In this document: piece by piece, positions 43,186-53,291 of the stretch
Position numbering within the stretch: position 1 is the first letter of the stretch
Layout: every line of letters starts with the position of its first letter
Origin: Azospirillum baldaniorum
GTDB lineage: Bacteria; Pseudomonadota; Alphaproteobacteria; Azospirillales; Azospirillaceae
DNA: 64,000 nucleotides
Assembly (NCBI RefSeq): GCF_003119195.2
Contig: NZ_CP022254.1
Span: forward strand, 107,501-171,500
Reading direction: 5' to 3'
Program-made: the position numbers and the translations under genes
Notes under the pieces: generated by a model
The model's input: the letters and a program-made list of their open reading frames with translations, nothing else
Database searches by the model: none
What the model was told of the DNA's origin: nothing

Positions 43186-46100
43186 TCGAAGCGGACCTGC
43201 AGGGTTGGGAGGGCCGGTCGGCGGACGACATTCTGACCGACGCCATCGCACAGCATCGCGCGGGGAATCTGGACGAGGCACGGGCACTCTACAGCCGCAT
43301 CCTGTCCGCCGACCCATCCCACACCGATGCCCGCCACCTGTCCGGCATCGCCGCCTATCAGGCCGGTCAGGCTGCGCAAGCCTCGGCGTGCTTCCGGGCG
43401 ACCTTGGCGATCGATCCGTCCTTCGCCGCCGCCTACAACAGCCTGGGCAACGTCCTGGCCGACCGGAGCCGTCCGGACGACGCGGCCCGCGCCTATCGTC
43501 GAGCCATCGCGCTTCAGGGCGGCTATGCGGAAGCGCTCGGCAATCTCGGTCTGCTTCTGCAGGCGCAGGAGCGGATCGACGACGCCATCGCCGCTTACGA
43601 GGCGGCGCTGCGCGCCGATCCCGGGCGCACCGCGACCCGCTTCGATCTGGCGGTGCTCCTTCGCCGCCGCGGTCGCCTGAACGAGGCCGCCTTGGCTTTC
43701 TACCGGGTGGTCCAGGCCCAGCCGGACCATGCCGAGGCCTGGCGCAGCCTTGCGCTCGTGCTGCGCGTCCTGAACCATTCGGACGCGGAGCTGTGCCTGC
43801 GCCGCGCCCTGTCCGATGATCCGACGGACCGCGAGGTGGCGCGGGATCTGGGGACGCTTCTGAACGAGCGCGGCGACTTCGCCGAGGCGGTGGCGGTTCT
43901 GGCTCCGGCGGTGGATGCCGACACGGGCCGGGACGCGCGCCTGCTCTTCCATTTGGGCAGCGCGCTGCAGGGGGATGGACGGCTGGCGGAGGCGGTCGCC
44001 CGCTATCGAGAGGCGTTGCTCCAGGACCCGCTGCTGGCGGGGGCGTGGAACAATCTCGGCGTGGCCTTGCTTGATCTGGGGGACCACGCCGCCGCGGTGA
44101 GGGTGCTGCGGACGTGCATCGCTTTGCGTCCCACCGATGCGGTGGCCTTCAACAACCTGGGCACCGGCCTTGACGGCGTGGAGCGGCCGGAGGCCGCCGC
44201 CGGTGTCTTCCGGCGGTCGCTGATCATTCAGCCGGACTATGGCAAGGCCCTGAACAATCTCGGCAACTCCCGCCGGGTCGCGCGACGGGCGGAAGCGGCC
44301 GAGGCGCTGTACCGGCGGGCGTTGATCGTTCAGCCGGACTATCCCGACAGCTACACCAACCTCGGCAACGTCCTCAAGGACTGGGACGACTGGCAGGGCG
44401 CGCTGCGCCTGCACCGGCGTGCGGTGCGCCTGGCCCCGCGGAGTGCCATCGCGCGGACCACCCTGGGTCTTGCCTTGAACGTGCTGGGACGGAACGAAGA
44501 GGCGGAGGCCGCGCATCGGCGCGCCCTGTCCATCGATCCGGGGCACGCGGAAGCCTATGCCAACCTCGGCATGCTGCAATGGCAGTCGACGCGCGTTGCG
44601 GAGGCGGAGCGAACCCTGCGCCGCGCCCTGCGCATCGACCCGACCCTGGCTGCGGCGCGGCTGAACTTCGCCCTGGTCAGCCTCGCGAGCGGCAATCTGT
44701 CGGAGGGCTGGGAGGCCTATCAGGACCGGTTCAGGGCCAAGGGGCATCCGGAGCGCACCATCGGGGCGCCGCTCTGGCGGGATGACGCGGCGACCGTCCG
44801 CCGGCTTCTGGTCTGGCGCGAGCAGGGGGTGGGGGACGAGATGATGTTCGCCTCCTGCTATCCCGCCCTGGCGGATCGGGTGGCGGCGGGTCGGATCGGT
44901 CAGGTCGTCCTGGAATGCGACCCTCGGCTGGTCAGCCTGTTCAGCCGCTCCTTTCCCTGGGCCACCGTCCGGGGGGAAGCCGCGGCTCCCCACGGAACGG
45001 AGACCTTGGTTTCTCCGGATGGCGACGCCCACATCGCCGCGGGCGCTCTCCCGCGTCTTCTGCGTCCCGACCTGGCGAGCTTCCCGCCCCGTCCTTGGCT
45101 GGTCCCCGACCCGGAACGCCTTGCCGTCTGGCGGGAGCGGTTGGCCATCCTGGGGCCGGGGCTGAAGATCGGCTTCGCCTGGCGCAGCCAGTTGATGACC
45201 ACCGAGCGAAAGGCCGCCTACATCACTCTGGAAGCGTTCGAGCCCCTGTTCGCGGTTCCCGGAGTGGTGCTCGTCAATCTTCAATACGGCGACTGCGAGG
45301 CGGAGATCGCGGCGGCGGAGGCGCGGTTCGGCGTGACCATCCACCGCTGGAGCGACCTGAATCTCAAGGACGACTTCGAAGGCGCGGCGGCCCTGACCGC
45401 CTCGCTCGATCTGGTCATCGCGCCCGCCGTGTCCACCGGTGAACTGGCGGGAGCCCTGGGCGTGCCGGCTTGGCGCATCGGCGCCCGCGACTGGACGCAA
45501 CTCGGCACCGGCGTTCGCCCCTGGTACCCGACGATGCGCCTGTTCCAGCCGCGCCCCGGCGAGACGCTGGACGCTGTCATGGCGCGGATCGCCCAAACCC
45601 TGCGCGGCTTGGCACGGCCGGTTGAGGGCGTCACAAGCCGCCCGCCCGCGGCCCCCGTGGATGTCGCTCCACTGGTCGCCGAGGCCGTCGCCGGCTACCG
45701 CGCCGGGGCGCTGAAGGATGCGGAAGATCAATGCCGGGCGGCGCTGGACTCCGTTCCGGACCATCCCGTGGCCCTCCATCTCCTGGGGATTCTGCGGCTT
45801 CGCCAGGGCGATGCCGGGGAGGCGGCGGTGGTGCTGGCTCTTGCGGTGAAGGCCGATCCCGACAACGCCGCCGCCCATGCCGCGCTGGCCGATGCGTGCA
45901 AGGCGGCCGGCCGGCACGATTCCGCTTTGGCGGCGCAACGCAACGCCGTCCTTCTCCGTCCGGACGCGGCGGAGCATTGGCTCAACCGAACCGCCCTCCT
46001 GCGGGAGCGCGGCGCGGGCGACGAAGCGGAGGCCTGCGCGCGGCGCGCCCTGCGGATCCGCCCGTCGCTCGGTGTGGCGCACACCCATTTGGGGCACCTG

Positions 46101-49100
46101 CTCGCCGAGCGCGAGGACCGGGCCGGGGCGGAGCGGAGTCATCGCCGGGCGCTAGCCCTGACGCCGTCGGAGGTGGACGCGCTGGTGAATCTCGGCGCGC
46201 TCCGCCTGAGGGCCGATCAGCCCGCAGAAGCGGAGCGGCTGCTGCGACGCGCCACCGTGACCGCACCGCACGCCGCCATCGCCTGGAGCCACCGGGGCAG
46301 CGCGCTCGACCGGCTGGGGCGCGTCGAGAAGGCGTTCGCCTGCCACAGCCGGGCGGTTGGCCGCGCGCCGGAGATGGCGGAGGCCCAGGCGAATCTCGCC
46401 ATGCACTGGGCGCGGCGGCAGCGCCCGGCCGAGGCCATCGCCGCCTACCGCGAAGCCATCCGGATCAATCCGGCGCTGCCGACCGCTCATTACAACCTGT
46501 CGCTCCTGCTTCTGGAGCAGGGAGAGCTTCGCTCCGGATGGGCGGAGCATGACTGGCGCTTCGACACCCCCCAGTTCCGTGACCAGAAGCGACGCTTCGC
46601 CGTGCGGCCCTGGCGCGGCGAGAACATCGCCTCCGCCCGCCTGCTGGTCTGGCGGGAGCAGGGGGTGGGCGACGAGATTCTCTTCGCCTCCTGCTATCCC
46701 GATCTGCTGCGCCGCGCCGGGCATCTGGTGGTCGAATGCGACCGCCGTCTGGTGTCGCTCTTCGCGCGCTCCCTCCCCGGAGCGACGGTCCGTCCGCCGA
46801 CCGTGGAGCCGCGCGACGTGGACGTGCAGGTCGCCGCCGCGTCGCTGCCGCGGTTGCTGCGCTCCGACTGGAAGCGGTTCCCGGCCCAGCCCTGGCTGGT
46901 GCCTGAGCCCGGACGCCTGGACCGCTGGCGGAATCGGCTGGCCGCTCTGGGGCCGGGACTGAAGGTCGGCATCGCGTGGCGCAGCCAGATCATGGACGGG
47001 GAGCGGCGGGCCGCCTACGTCACGCTCGACGCCTTGGCGCCGCTGTTCGCCGTGCCGGGCGTGGTCTTCGTCAATCTGCAGTACGGGGATTGCGCGGCGG
47101 AGATCGCGGCGGCGGAGGCACGCTTCGGCGTGACCATCCACCGCTGGGACGACCTGAATCTCAAGGATGATTTCGAGGGCGCGGCGGCCCTGACCGCCAA
47201 TCTGGATCTCGTCCTCACCCCTGCCGTCTCCTCCGGCGAGTTGGCCGGCGCTCTGGGTGTGCCGGTGTGGCGGTTCGGGCACCGCGACTGGACGCAGCTC
47301 GGCACCGGTGTCCGTCCCTGGTTCCCGTCCATGCGACTCTTCCAGCCGCGCCCCGGCGAAGGGCTGGACGCCGTGACGGGCCGGATGGCGATCACGCTGC
47401 GCCGGCTCATGCCGGTGGACGACGAACCGCCAACTGGTGGGGATGCCGCGATCGACCCGGACCTCCTGCTGGAAGCCGCCGCCGCCCATCATCGGGACGG
47501 GCGGCTGGCCGAGGCGGCTCCGCTGTACGAGCGTGTGCTGACGGCGCGGGCGGACCACCCGGTCGCGCTCCACCTGTCGGGATTGCTGGCGCACCAGTCC
47601 GGCGACTCCGCTGCGGGGGCGGGGCGCATCGCCCGTGCCCTGGACGCGCTGCCCGCCTACGGGGCCGCCCAGTCGAGCCTGGGGACCGTGCTGATGGCGC
47701 TTGGCCGTGCGCCGGAGGCGGTGCGCCGATTCCGGCTGGCGCTCGCCCTGCAACCGGGCGCCGCGGCGGCACTGACCAACCTCGGCAACGCGCTGGAAGC
47801 GGTGCATGATTTGCGCGCCGCGGCGCAGGCCCACCGGCGGGCGACCTTGGCCGACCCCACGCTGGCGGAGGCGCACGACAACTGGGGCGCGGTGCTGACC
47901 CGGCTTGGCGCCTTGGAGGCGGCCGAGGAGCGCCATCGCCATGCCCTGCGCCTGGCCCCGGAACGCGAGGACGGCTGGCTGAACCTTGGGGTGGCGCTCC
48001 GCCGGGCGGGACGGCTGGATGAGGCCCGGCGGACCCTGGTCCGTGCGCTCGCCCTGGCGCCGGCGCAAGGAGATGCGTTGGCCAATCTGGGGCGGCTGTT
48101 GCGCGACCGGGGCGAGACCGCAGCGGCGGAGCGCTGGTGCCGCCGCGCCCTGAGGGTGGAACCGGGGCACCCGGCGGCAGCCTTCAATCTCGGCCTGTTG
48201 GATCTTGCCCGCGGCAGACTGGAAGCGGGCTGGGCCGGCTATGACGCGCGCTTCCGTGCCCGTGAGCTGTCCGGTGCCGCCCGTGCCGTCGCCGTCCCGG
48301 CCTGGGAGGGGGAGGACCCCGCCGGCCTGCGCCTTCTGGTCTGGGCGGAGCAGGGGATCGGTGACGAAATCCTGTTCGCCGGCTGCCTGGACGACTTGAT
48401 CGCGCGGGCCGCCGCCGTGGTGGTGGAGTGTGACCGGCGGCTGGTGCCGCTGTTCGCGCGGTCCTTTCCCCGCGCGGAGTGGCGACCGGCCCCTGCGGAC
48501 CCCGAGGCGCCCTGCGCCGGAATCGACCGCCATGTCGCCATGGGATCGTTGCCGCGCTGGCTGCGGCCCCGCTTCGACCGCTTTCCATCGCGCCCGTCCT
48601 TCCTGACCGCCGACCCCGAGCGGGCCGCCCAATGGCGGGAGCGGGTGGACGCGCTCGGCTCCGGCCTGAAGGTGGGAATCGCGTGGCGCAGTGGTCTGAT
48701 GACGGCGGAGCGCCGCGGAGCTTATGCCCCGCTGGACGCGTGGGGACCGGTGTTCGCGGTGCCGGGAGCGATCTTCGTCACTCTGCAATACGGCGACTGC
48801 GCCGCCGAGATCGCCGAGGCGGAGCGCCGGTTCGGGGTGACCATCCACCGCTGGGGCGATCTGGATCTGAAGGACGACCTGGACGGCGTGGCGGCCCTGA
48901 TGACGGCGCTCGACCTCGTCATCACGCCGGCGAGTTCGGTGGGGGAACTGGCGGGGGGGCTGGGCGTGCCGGTCTGGCGGTTCGGGTTGCAGGGGGATTG
49001 GACGGCGCTCGGCACTGGGGCGCGGCCCTGGTTCCCGACCATGGCGCTGATCACCGCACCGCCGGGACAGCCGGCGTCGGGCGCCTTGCCGACGATCGCA

Positions 49101-49154
49101 CGCCGTTTGGCCGAGTTTCGTGCCGCGGCCTGGCGCGGCAACGCGGACACTTGA
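43182..49154 (+). CDS. Giant TPR protein with three glycosyltransferase modules (FlmG-like)
   Basis: 1990 residues from a GTG that overlaps flbT. It is a threefold repeat of TPR array plus glycosyltransferase-like domain: TPR about 20-500, GT about 510-810; TPR about 830-1110, GT about 1120-1412; TPR about 1430-1690, GT about 1695-1985. Each GT part has LLVWxEQGxGDE(I/M), then LKIGFAWRSQL or a variant, NLQYGDC, GVTIHRWxDL, SLDLVI and LAGALGVPxWR. Modules one and two are nearly identical in places at DNA level. The likely role is recognition and O-glycosylation of flagellin; the number of active modules is unknown. Confidence 0.85.
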   Translation: MIEADLQGWEGRSADDILTDAIAQHRAGNLDEARALYSRILSADPSHTDARHLSGIAAYQAGQAAQASACFRATLAIDPSFAAAYNSLGNVLADRSRPDDAARAYRRAIALQGGYAEALGNLGLLLQAQERIDDAIAAYEAALRADPGRTATRFDLAVLLRRRGRLNEAALAFYRVVQAQPDHAEAWRSLALVLRVLNHSDAELCLRRALSDDPTDREVARDLGTLLNERGDFAEAVAVLAPAVDADTGRDARLLFHLGSALQGDGRLAEAVARYREALLQDPLLAGAWNNLGVALLDLGDHAAAVRVLRTCIALRPTDAVAFNNLGTGLDGVERPEAAAGVFRRSLIIQPDYGKALNNLGNSRRVARRAEAAEALYRRALIVQPDYPDSYTNLGNVLKDWDDWQGALRLHRRAVRLAPRSAIARTTLGLALNVLGRNEEAEAAHRRALSIDPGHAEAYANLGMLQWQSTRVAEAERTLRRALRIDPTLAAARLNFALVSLASGNLSEGWEAYQDRFRAKGHPERTIGAPLWRDDAATVRRLLVWREQGVGDEMMFASCYPALADRVAAGRIGQVVLECDPRLVSLFSRSFPWATVRGEAAAPHGTETLVSPDGDAHIAAGALPRLLRPDLASFPPRPWLVPDPERLAVWRERLAILGPGLKIGFAWRSQLMTTERKAAYITLEAFEPLFAVPGVVLVNLQYGDCEAEIAAAEARFGVTIHRWSDLNLKDDFEGAAALTASLDLVIAPAVSTGELAGALGVPAWRIGARDWTQLGTGVRPWYPTMRLFQPRPGETLDAVMARIAQTLRGLARPVEGVTSRPPAAPVDVAPLVAEAVAGYRAGALKDAEDQCRAALDSVPDHPVALHLLGILRLRQGDAGEAAVVLALAVKADPDNAAAHAALADACKAAGRHDSALAAQRNAVLLRPDAAEHWLNRTALLRERGAGDEAEACARRALRIRPSLGVAHTHLGHLLAEREDRAGAERSHRRALALTPSEVDALVNLGALRLRADQPAEAERLLRRATVTAPHAAIAWSHRGSALDRLGRVEKAFACHSRAVGRAPEMAEAQANLAMHWARRQRPAEAIAAYREAIRINPALPTAHYNLSLLLLEQGELRSGWAEHDWRFDTPQFRDQKRRFAVRPWRGENIASARLLVWREQGVGDEILFASCYPDLLRRAGHLVVECDRRLVSLFARSLPGATVRPPTVEPRDVDVQVAAASLPRLLRSDWKRFPAQPWLVPEPGRLDRWRNRLAALGPGLKVGIAWRSQIMDGERRAAYVTLDALAPLFAVPGVVFVNLQYGDCAAEIAAAEARFGVTIHRWDDLNLKDDFEGAAALTANLDLVLTPAVSSGELAGALGVPVWRFGHRDWTQLGTGVRPWFPSMRLFQPRPGEGLDAVTGRMAITLRRLMPVDDEPPTGGDAAIDPDLLLEAAAAHHRDGRLAEAAPLYERVLTARADHPVALHLSGLLAHQSGDSAAGAGRIARALDALPAYGAAQSSLGTVLMALGRAPEAVRRFRLALALQPGAAAALTNLGNALEAVHDLRAAAQAHRRATLADPTLAEAHDNWGAVLTRLGALEAAEERHRHALRLAPEREDGWLNLGVALRRAGRLDEARRTLVRALALAPAQGDALANLGRLLRDRGETAAAERWCRRALRVEPGHPAAAFNLGLLDLARGRLEAGWAGYDARFRARELSGAARAVAVPAWEGEDPAGLRLLVWAEQGIGDEILFAGCLDDLIARAAAVVVECDRRLVPLFARSFPRAEWRPAPADPEAPCAGIDRHVAMGSLPRWLRPRFDRFPSRPSFLTADPERAAQWRERVDALGSGLKVGIAWRSGLMTAERRGAYAPLDAWGPVFAVPGAIFVTLQYGDCAAEIAEAERRFGVTIHRWGDLDLKDDLDGVAALMTALDLVITPASSVGELAGGLGVPVWRFGLQGDWTALGTGARPWFPTMALITAPPGQPASGALPTIARRLAEFRAAAWRGNADT

Positions 49155-49237
49155 TATCGCGGGCACTTGATAAAGAAAGCCGGGAGCGAACCGTCCGCCG
49201 CCCCCGACTTTACGAATCGGATCGATCCGGAAGGGTG

Positions 49238-49420
49238 CTAATTCACCCTGTGACTGGTTCTTGCCAAGCGATCAATTTCTTCCTTGAGGTGGAGCTTCTC
49301 AAGCTTCATCCGCTTGATGGCACTTTCGTCAGGCCACGAACGCTTCTCCTCGTCGAGGATGGCGCGGTCGAGACGCAGGTGCTTTTCCTGCAAGGAAGAT
49401 AGGCGAGCATCAGTGTGCAT
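49238..49420 (-). CDS. DUF465 (YdcH-like) small protein
   Basis: 60 residues matching the DUF465 pattern: SLQEKHLRLDRAILDEEKRSWPDESAIKRMKLEKLHLKEEI, with a short predicted coiled coil and the KLEKLHLKEEI signature. Function unknown. It is the only non-repeat gene between the two multi-module glycosyltransferase genes. The gap 49421-49645 upstream holds a structured leader and a promoter candidate. Confidence 0.85.
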   Translation of the reverse strand: MHTDARLSSLQEKHLRLDRAILDEEKRSWPDESAIKRMKLEKLHLKEEIDRLARTSHRVN

Positions 49421-49519
49421 GGGCTGCTCTCCGTCAGATCGAACCGGCTCCTGCCAAGTCCGGCAGGCCGGAAACCATAGTGTTCACCCATCCGTGCCGC
49501 CAAACAACCCCAAACTTTT

Positions 49520-49573
49520 GTCCTAGTACTCCAAAGACGGGGAGTGACCGCCCCTTACGATGGGGAGTAGGAC
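49520..49573 (-). promoter_or_regulatory. Structured leader upstream of the DUF465 gene
   Basis: GTCCTA (49520-49525) and TAGGAC (49568-49573) pair, extended by CTCC/GGAG with a 3-base bulge. Inside lie complementary G- and C-rich runs, and two ACTCCCC segments can be exposed on the minus-strand RNA. ACTCCCC resembles an anti-ribosome-site motif. It would lie in the 5' leader of the DUF465 transcript. Confidence 0.35.
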
Positions 49574-49613
49574 AATCCGCCGCATAGGACTGCCTCTTGC
49601 CATTCGTTGCGGG

Positions 49614-49644
49614 ATTATACCAAAAGATTGATTTTTCTTGCCAA
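49614..49644 (-). promoter_or_regulatory. Candidate housekeeping promoter for the DUF465 gene
   Basis: On the minus strand TTGGCA (49644-49639) and a perfect TATAAT (49619-49614) are separated by 19 bases, a little long. Transcription would start near 49607 and give a leader of about 190 bases. The stretch is unusually AT-rich for this window. Confidence 0.4.
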
Positions 49645-49645
49645 G

Positions 49646-52600
49646 TCATAACTCTTTAGAGATATGGTTTGGCGCCATCCGGGCCAGCATCCGGGCGATG
49701 CGGCGGACCATATCGGCGGAGGTCTCGCCAGGGAGCGGGGCGATCAGCCTTTGGGTGGGAAACCAGGGCCGCGCGCCGCTGCCCATCCAGGTCCAGTCCC
49801 GACCACCCAGCCGCCAGACCGGTACCCCCAGGGCACCCGCCAACTCTCCGGCGGCGGTGGCGGGCAGGATGACGAGGTCGAGCGCCGCCATCAGGGCCGC
49901 CACCCCCTCCAGATCGTTCTTGAGGTCCAGCTCGTCCCAGCGATGGACGCGCTGCGCGCCGTCGGGCTCGATGGAGGCCAGTTCGGCGGCGCAGTCGCCG
50001 TATTGCAGGTTGACGGCACGGACACCCGGCACCTCCAGCAGCGGCAGCCAGTCGGTGATGCGGGTGTAGGCGCCTTCGCGATGCGCCGTGATGATCTGGC
50101 TGCGCCAACTGATGCCCACCTTCAGGCCCGGGCCAAGCGCCTCCACCCGTTCCCGCCAGAGGGCAGCCCGCTCCGGATCGGGGGACAGGAAGGACGGGCG
50201 GACAGGAAAGCGTTCCAGCCGGTCCCGCCGGATGGCGGGCAGGGAACCGGCGGGGATCTGCAGGTGGCAGTCCGGCGGGTCGAACCGCTCCCGCCCATCG
50301 GCGGTGAGGGACTCCGCCCGCACGACCGCCCAGGGGAAGGCGCGGGCGTAAAGGGACACCAGCCGCGCATCGCATTCCAGGACCACGGTTCCGCCGCTGT
50401 CCTTCAGGTCGCCGAAGACGGAGGCAAAGAGGATCTCGTCGCCCAGCCCCTGCTCCGGCCAGACCAGCAGGCGGCGCCCGTGCAGAGGCTCCCCATTCCA
50501 GACGGGCAGCGCGATGCGGCGCGCCCTTTGAAGCTGGCGGGCGGAGAAACGCCGCCCGTAGCCGGCCCAGCCGGTGACAAGGTCGCCGTCCGCCAGGGCC
50601 AGCAGCCCGACGTTCCAGGCGGCGAGCGCCAGTCCGGGGGCCACCCGCAGGGCGCGGTCGAGGAAATGCCGGCAGAGGGCCGGACGATCCGCCATCTTGG
50701 CGAGTGTGCCCAGGTTGTTCAGGGTGTCGGCGGAGTCCGGCCGCAAGGTCAGCGCGCGCCGGTAATGGGCCGCAGCCTCGTCGAAGCGTCCCTCCACCTC
50801 GCAGGCGAAGCCCAGGTTGGTGTGGGCCGCCGGATTGGCCGGTGCCAGATGGATGGACCGCCGGTGCCAGCGCTTGGCCTCGGCCAGCCGCTCCGGCCCG
50901 TTCATGCTCAACCCCATGTGGGTCATCGCTTCGGGGAAATCCGGGCGCAGCGCGATCGCCCGGCGGAAACAGGCGAGGGCTTGGTCCGGACGATCCATGG
51001 CCTGCCGGACGAGGCCCAGGTGGTTCCAGGCGGTGGGGAAATCCGGATCGGTCCGGAGCGCCGCTGCGATGTTGCGCTCCGCCTCCGCGTGCTGGCCGGC
51101 CTGATGCTGGGTCAGGCCGAGAAGATGGAGGGCGTCGCCGTGCCGTGGCGCCAGATCGAGGACCGCGCGATAGGCCGCCATGGCGTCGTCCAGCCGCCCC
51201 GCCCGGTGCAGGGCGATGGCGTGGTTCAGCAAGGCTTCCGGATCGGCGGCGGGCGATGGCGATGGCGGGGCCGGGGGGAGAGTGTCCGCGCGGTCGGGAA
51301 CAGGAGCCGGAGCGGGCCGCATCGCGGCCAGGCCGCGTGCCATGCCCGCCAGCACCTCGTCGAAGGTTTCGCCCGGGCGTGGCTGGAACAGGCGCATCGT
51401 CGGGAACCAGGGGCGGACACCGGTGCCGAGCTGCGTCCAGTCGCGGTGCCCGAAGCGCCACACCGGCACGCCCAAGGCGCCGGCCAGTTCGCCCGCCGCC
51501 ATCGCCGGGGTGATGACGAGATCCAGATTGGCGGTCAGGGCCGCCGCTGCTTCGAAATCGTCCTTCAGGTCCAGATCGTCCCAACGGTGGATGGTCACGC
51601 CGAAGCGCGCCTCCGCCGCCGCGATCTCCGCCGCGCAGTCGTCATACTGCAGATTGACGAACACCATTCCCGTCAGCGCGAACAGCGGCGCCCACTGGTC
51701 CAACGTGGTGTAGGCGCCCTTGTGCTCGGGCGTCGCCAACTGGCTGCGCCATCCGATTCCGATCTTCAGACCCGGCCCCAGGGCATCCAGCCGGTCCCGC
51801 CACAGGGCGGTGCGGGCCGGATCGGGCTTCAGCCAGGGCGTGAACTGGTCGAAGGAGGCGAGCGTTCCCCGCAACAGGCCGGGCAGGCTGGCCGCCGGAA
51901 CCTGGAGGTCGGCGTCGGGGGGAACCATGGTTTCCCGCCCTTCGGCATCCAGCGTCTCCGCGCGCACCGTCGCGCGCGGAAAGGAACGGGCGAACAGGCT
52001 GACCAGCCGCGGGTCGGTCTCGATGGTCACCGGCCCGCCGCCCCAGGCGATGACATCGCCATAGCAGGAGGCGAACAGGATCTCGTCCCCGATTCCCTGT
52101 TCCCGCCAGATCATCAGACGGCGCCGGCGCAGCCCCTCGCCCCGCCACCGCGGTGCGTCGATCCGCCGGTCGGGAAGAACCCGGCCGGCGGCGAAGCGCC
52201 GTTCGTAGCCTTCCCAGCCGCGCTCCAGCCGTCCGTGCAGAAGGGCGATGACGGCGAGGTTGTCGCTGGCGCTGGCAAGGTTTGGGTCATGGGCCAGCGC
52301 CTCCTCGTAGCAGGCTTCCGCCTTGGTGAACTGCCCCTGCGCCCGAAGGGCGTTGCCGAGATTGTGGATGGCTTCGACGGCGTGCGGGTTCCGGCCGAGC
52401 ACCTTGCGGAAGCATTGCTCGGCCTGGGCGGGGCGCCCCAGCTTCAGAAGAACGCTGCCCAGATCGTTCAGCGTCACCGGATTGTCGGGCGCGCGCTTCA
52501 GCGCCTCGCGGTAGGCGATCTCCGCGCCCTCGTAGGCGCCCTTGCGTTGCAGGGCGGTGCCGAGATTGTGGTGGGCCTTCGGGTCGTCGGGCCGCAGCCG

Positions 52601-53239
52601 CAGCGCGGCGCGGGCTTGGGCCAGCGCCTCGTCCAACCGCCCGGCGGCGCTCAGCGCGTCGCTGAAATTGGTGTGGGCCTCGACCATCGCGGGGGCCAGC
52701 ACCGCGGCGCGGGCGAAGGCGCGCAAGGCGTCGTCCAGGCGGTTCTGGGCGCGCAGCGCGTTGCCAAGATTGTACCAAGCTTTGACGTAGCCGGGCTCAA
52801 TCTCCACCGCCGCGGTGAAAGCCAGCGCCGCCAATCCCGGCAGCGCCTGCGCCTGGAAGGCGTTGCCCAGATTGTGGCGCGGTTGGGCCGACAGGGGATT
52901 CAGGGCGGCGGCCATGCGGTGCGCGTCCGCCGCCTCGGCGTGACGGTTCAGCGCGGCGAACGCGCTTCCCAGATTGTCGTGGTAGTCGGCGACGCCACCG
53001 GCCTGCCGGATCGCCTCTTCGATCAGCTCGACGGCAGGGCGGGGATGCCCGGCCTGGAGCGCCAGCACGCCCAGCAGGTGCAGCGCGTCGGGGTGGTGCG
53101 GGTCGGCGGCCAGGACGGCGCGGTAGTCGCGCTCCGCATCGGCCAGCCGTCCCGCCCGATGGTGGTCGACGGCGCGGCCGAGCCGGGCGGCGAGGGCGTC
53201 GGGCGTCGTCGGCGAAGCCTGGTCGGGGGGCTGGTTCAT
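49646..53239 (-). CDS. TPR protein with two glycosyltransferase modules (FlmG-like)
   Basis: 1197 residues on the opposite strand to the giant gene. Layout: TPR about 20-340, GT about 345-640, a Pro/Ala-rich linker near 645-675, TPR about 675-885, GT about 890-1190. The GT parts show LMIWREQGIGDEILFASCY, LKIGIGWRSQL, NLQYDDC, GVTIHRWDDLDLKDDFE, LAGALGVPVWRFGHRDWTQLG and a second, more diverged set. Parts are about 90 percent identical to modules of 43182-49154 in DNA, in inverted orientation. Same proposed role in flagellin glycosylation. Confidence 0.85.
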   Translation of the reverse strand: MNQPPDQASPTTPDALAARLGRAVDHHRAGRLADAERDYRAVLAADPHHPDALHLLGVLALQAGHPRPAVELIEEAIRQAGGVADYHDNLGSAFAALNRHAEAADAHRMAAALNPLSAQPRHNLGNAFQAQALPGLAALAFTAAVEIEPGYVKAWYNLGNALRAQNRLDDALRAFARAAVLAPAMVEAHTNFSDALSAAGRLDEALAQARAALRLRPDDPKAHHNLGTALQRKGAYEGAEIAYREALKRAPDNPVTLNDLGSVLLKLGRPAQAEQCFRKVLGRNPHAVEAIHNLGNALRAQGQFTKAEACYEEALAHDPNLASASDNLAVIALLHGRLERGWEGYERRFAAGRVLPDRRIDAPRWRGEGLRRRRLMIWREQGIGDEILFASCYGDVIAWGGGPVTIETDPRLVSLFARSFPRATVRAETLDAEGRETMVPPDADLQVPAASLPGLLRGTLASFDQFTPWLKPDPARTALWRDRLDALGPGLKIGIGWRSQLATPEHKGAYTTLDQWAPLFALTGMVFVNLQYDDCAAEIAAAEARFGVTIHRWDDLDLKDDFEAAAALTANLDLVITPAMAAGELAGALGVPVWRFGHRDWTQLGTGVRPWFPTMRLFQPRPGETFDEVLAGMARGLAAMRPAPAPVPDRADTLPPAPPSPSPAADPEALLNHAIALHRAGRLDDAMAAYRAVLDLAPRHGDALHLLGLTQHQAGQHAEAERNIAAALRTDPDFPTAWNHLGLVRQAMDRPDQALACFRRAIALRPDFPEAMTHMGLSMNGPERLAEAKRWHRRSIHLAPANPAAHTNLGFACEVEGRFDEAAAHYRRALTLRPDSADTLNNLGTLAKMADRPALCRHFLDRALRVAPGLALAAWNVGLLALADGDLVTGWAGYGRRFSARQLQRARRIALPVWNGEPLHGRRLLVWPEQGLGDEILFASVFGDLKDSGGTVVLECDARLVSLYARAFPWAVVRAESLTADGRERFDPPDCHLQIPAGSLPAIRRDRLERFPVRPSFLSPDPERAALWRERVEALGPGLKVGISWRSQIITAHREGAYTRITDWLPLLEVPGVRAVNLQYGDCAAELASIEPDGAQRVHRWDELDLKNDLEGVAALMAALDLVILPATAAGELAGALGVPVWRLGGRDWTWMGSGARPWFPTQRLIAPLPGETSADMVRRIARMLARMAPNHISKEL

Positions 53240-53291
53240 GAGGTTCGCCTTTTCCGTCTGCCCGATCCGGCCCCGGGTTGCGGGGCATTCC

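Noticed and set aside
43077..49166. Two minus-strand open frames of about 1000 codons opposite the three-module glycosyltransferase gene
   Set aside because: The plus-strand frame carries clear TPR and glycosyltransferase motifs; the opposite frames mirror its codon bias and have no motifs.
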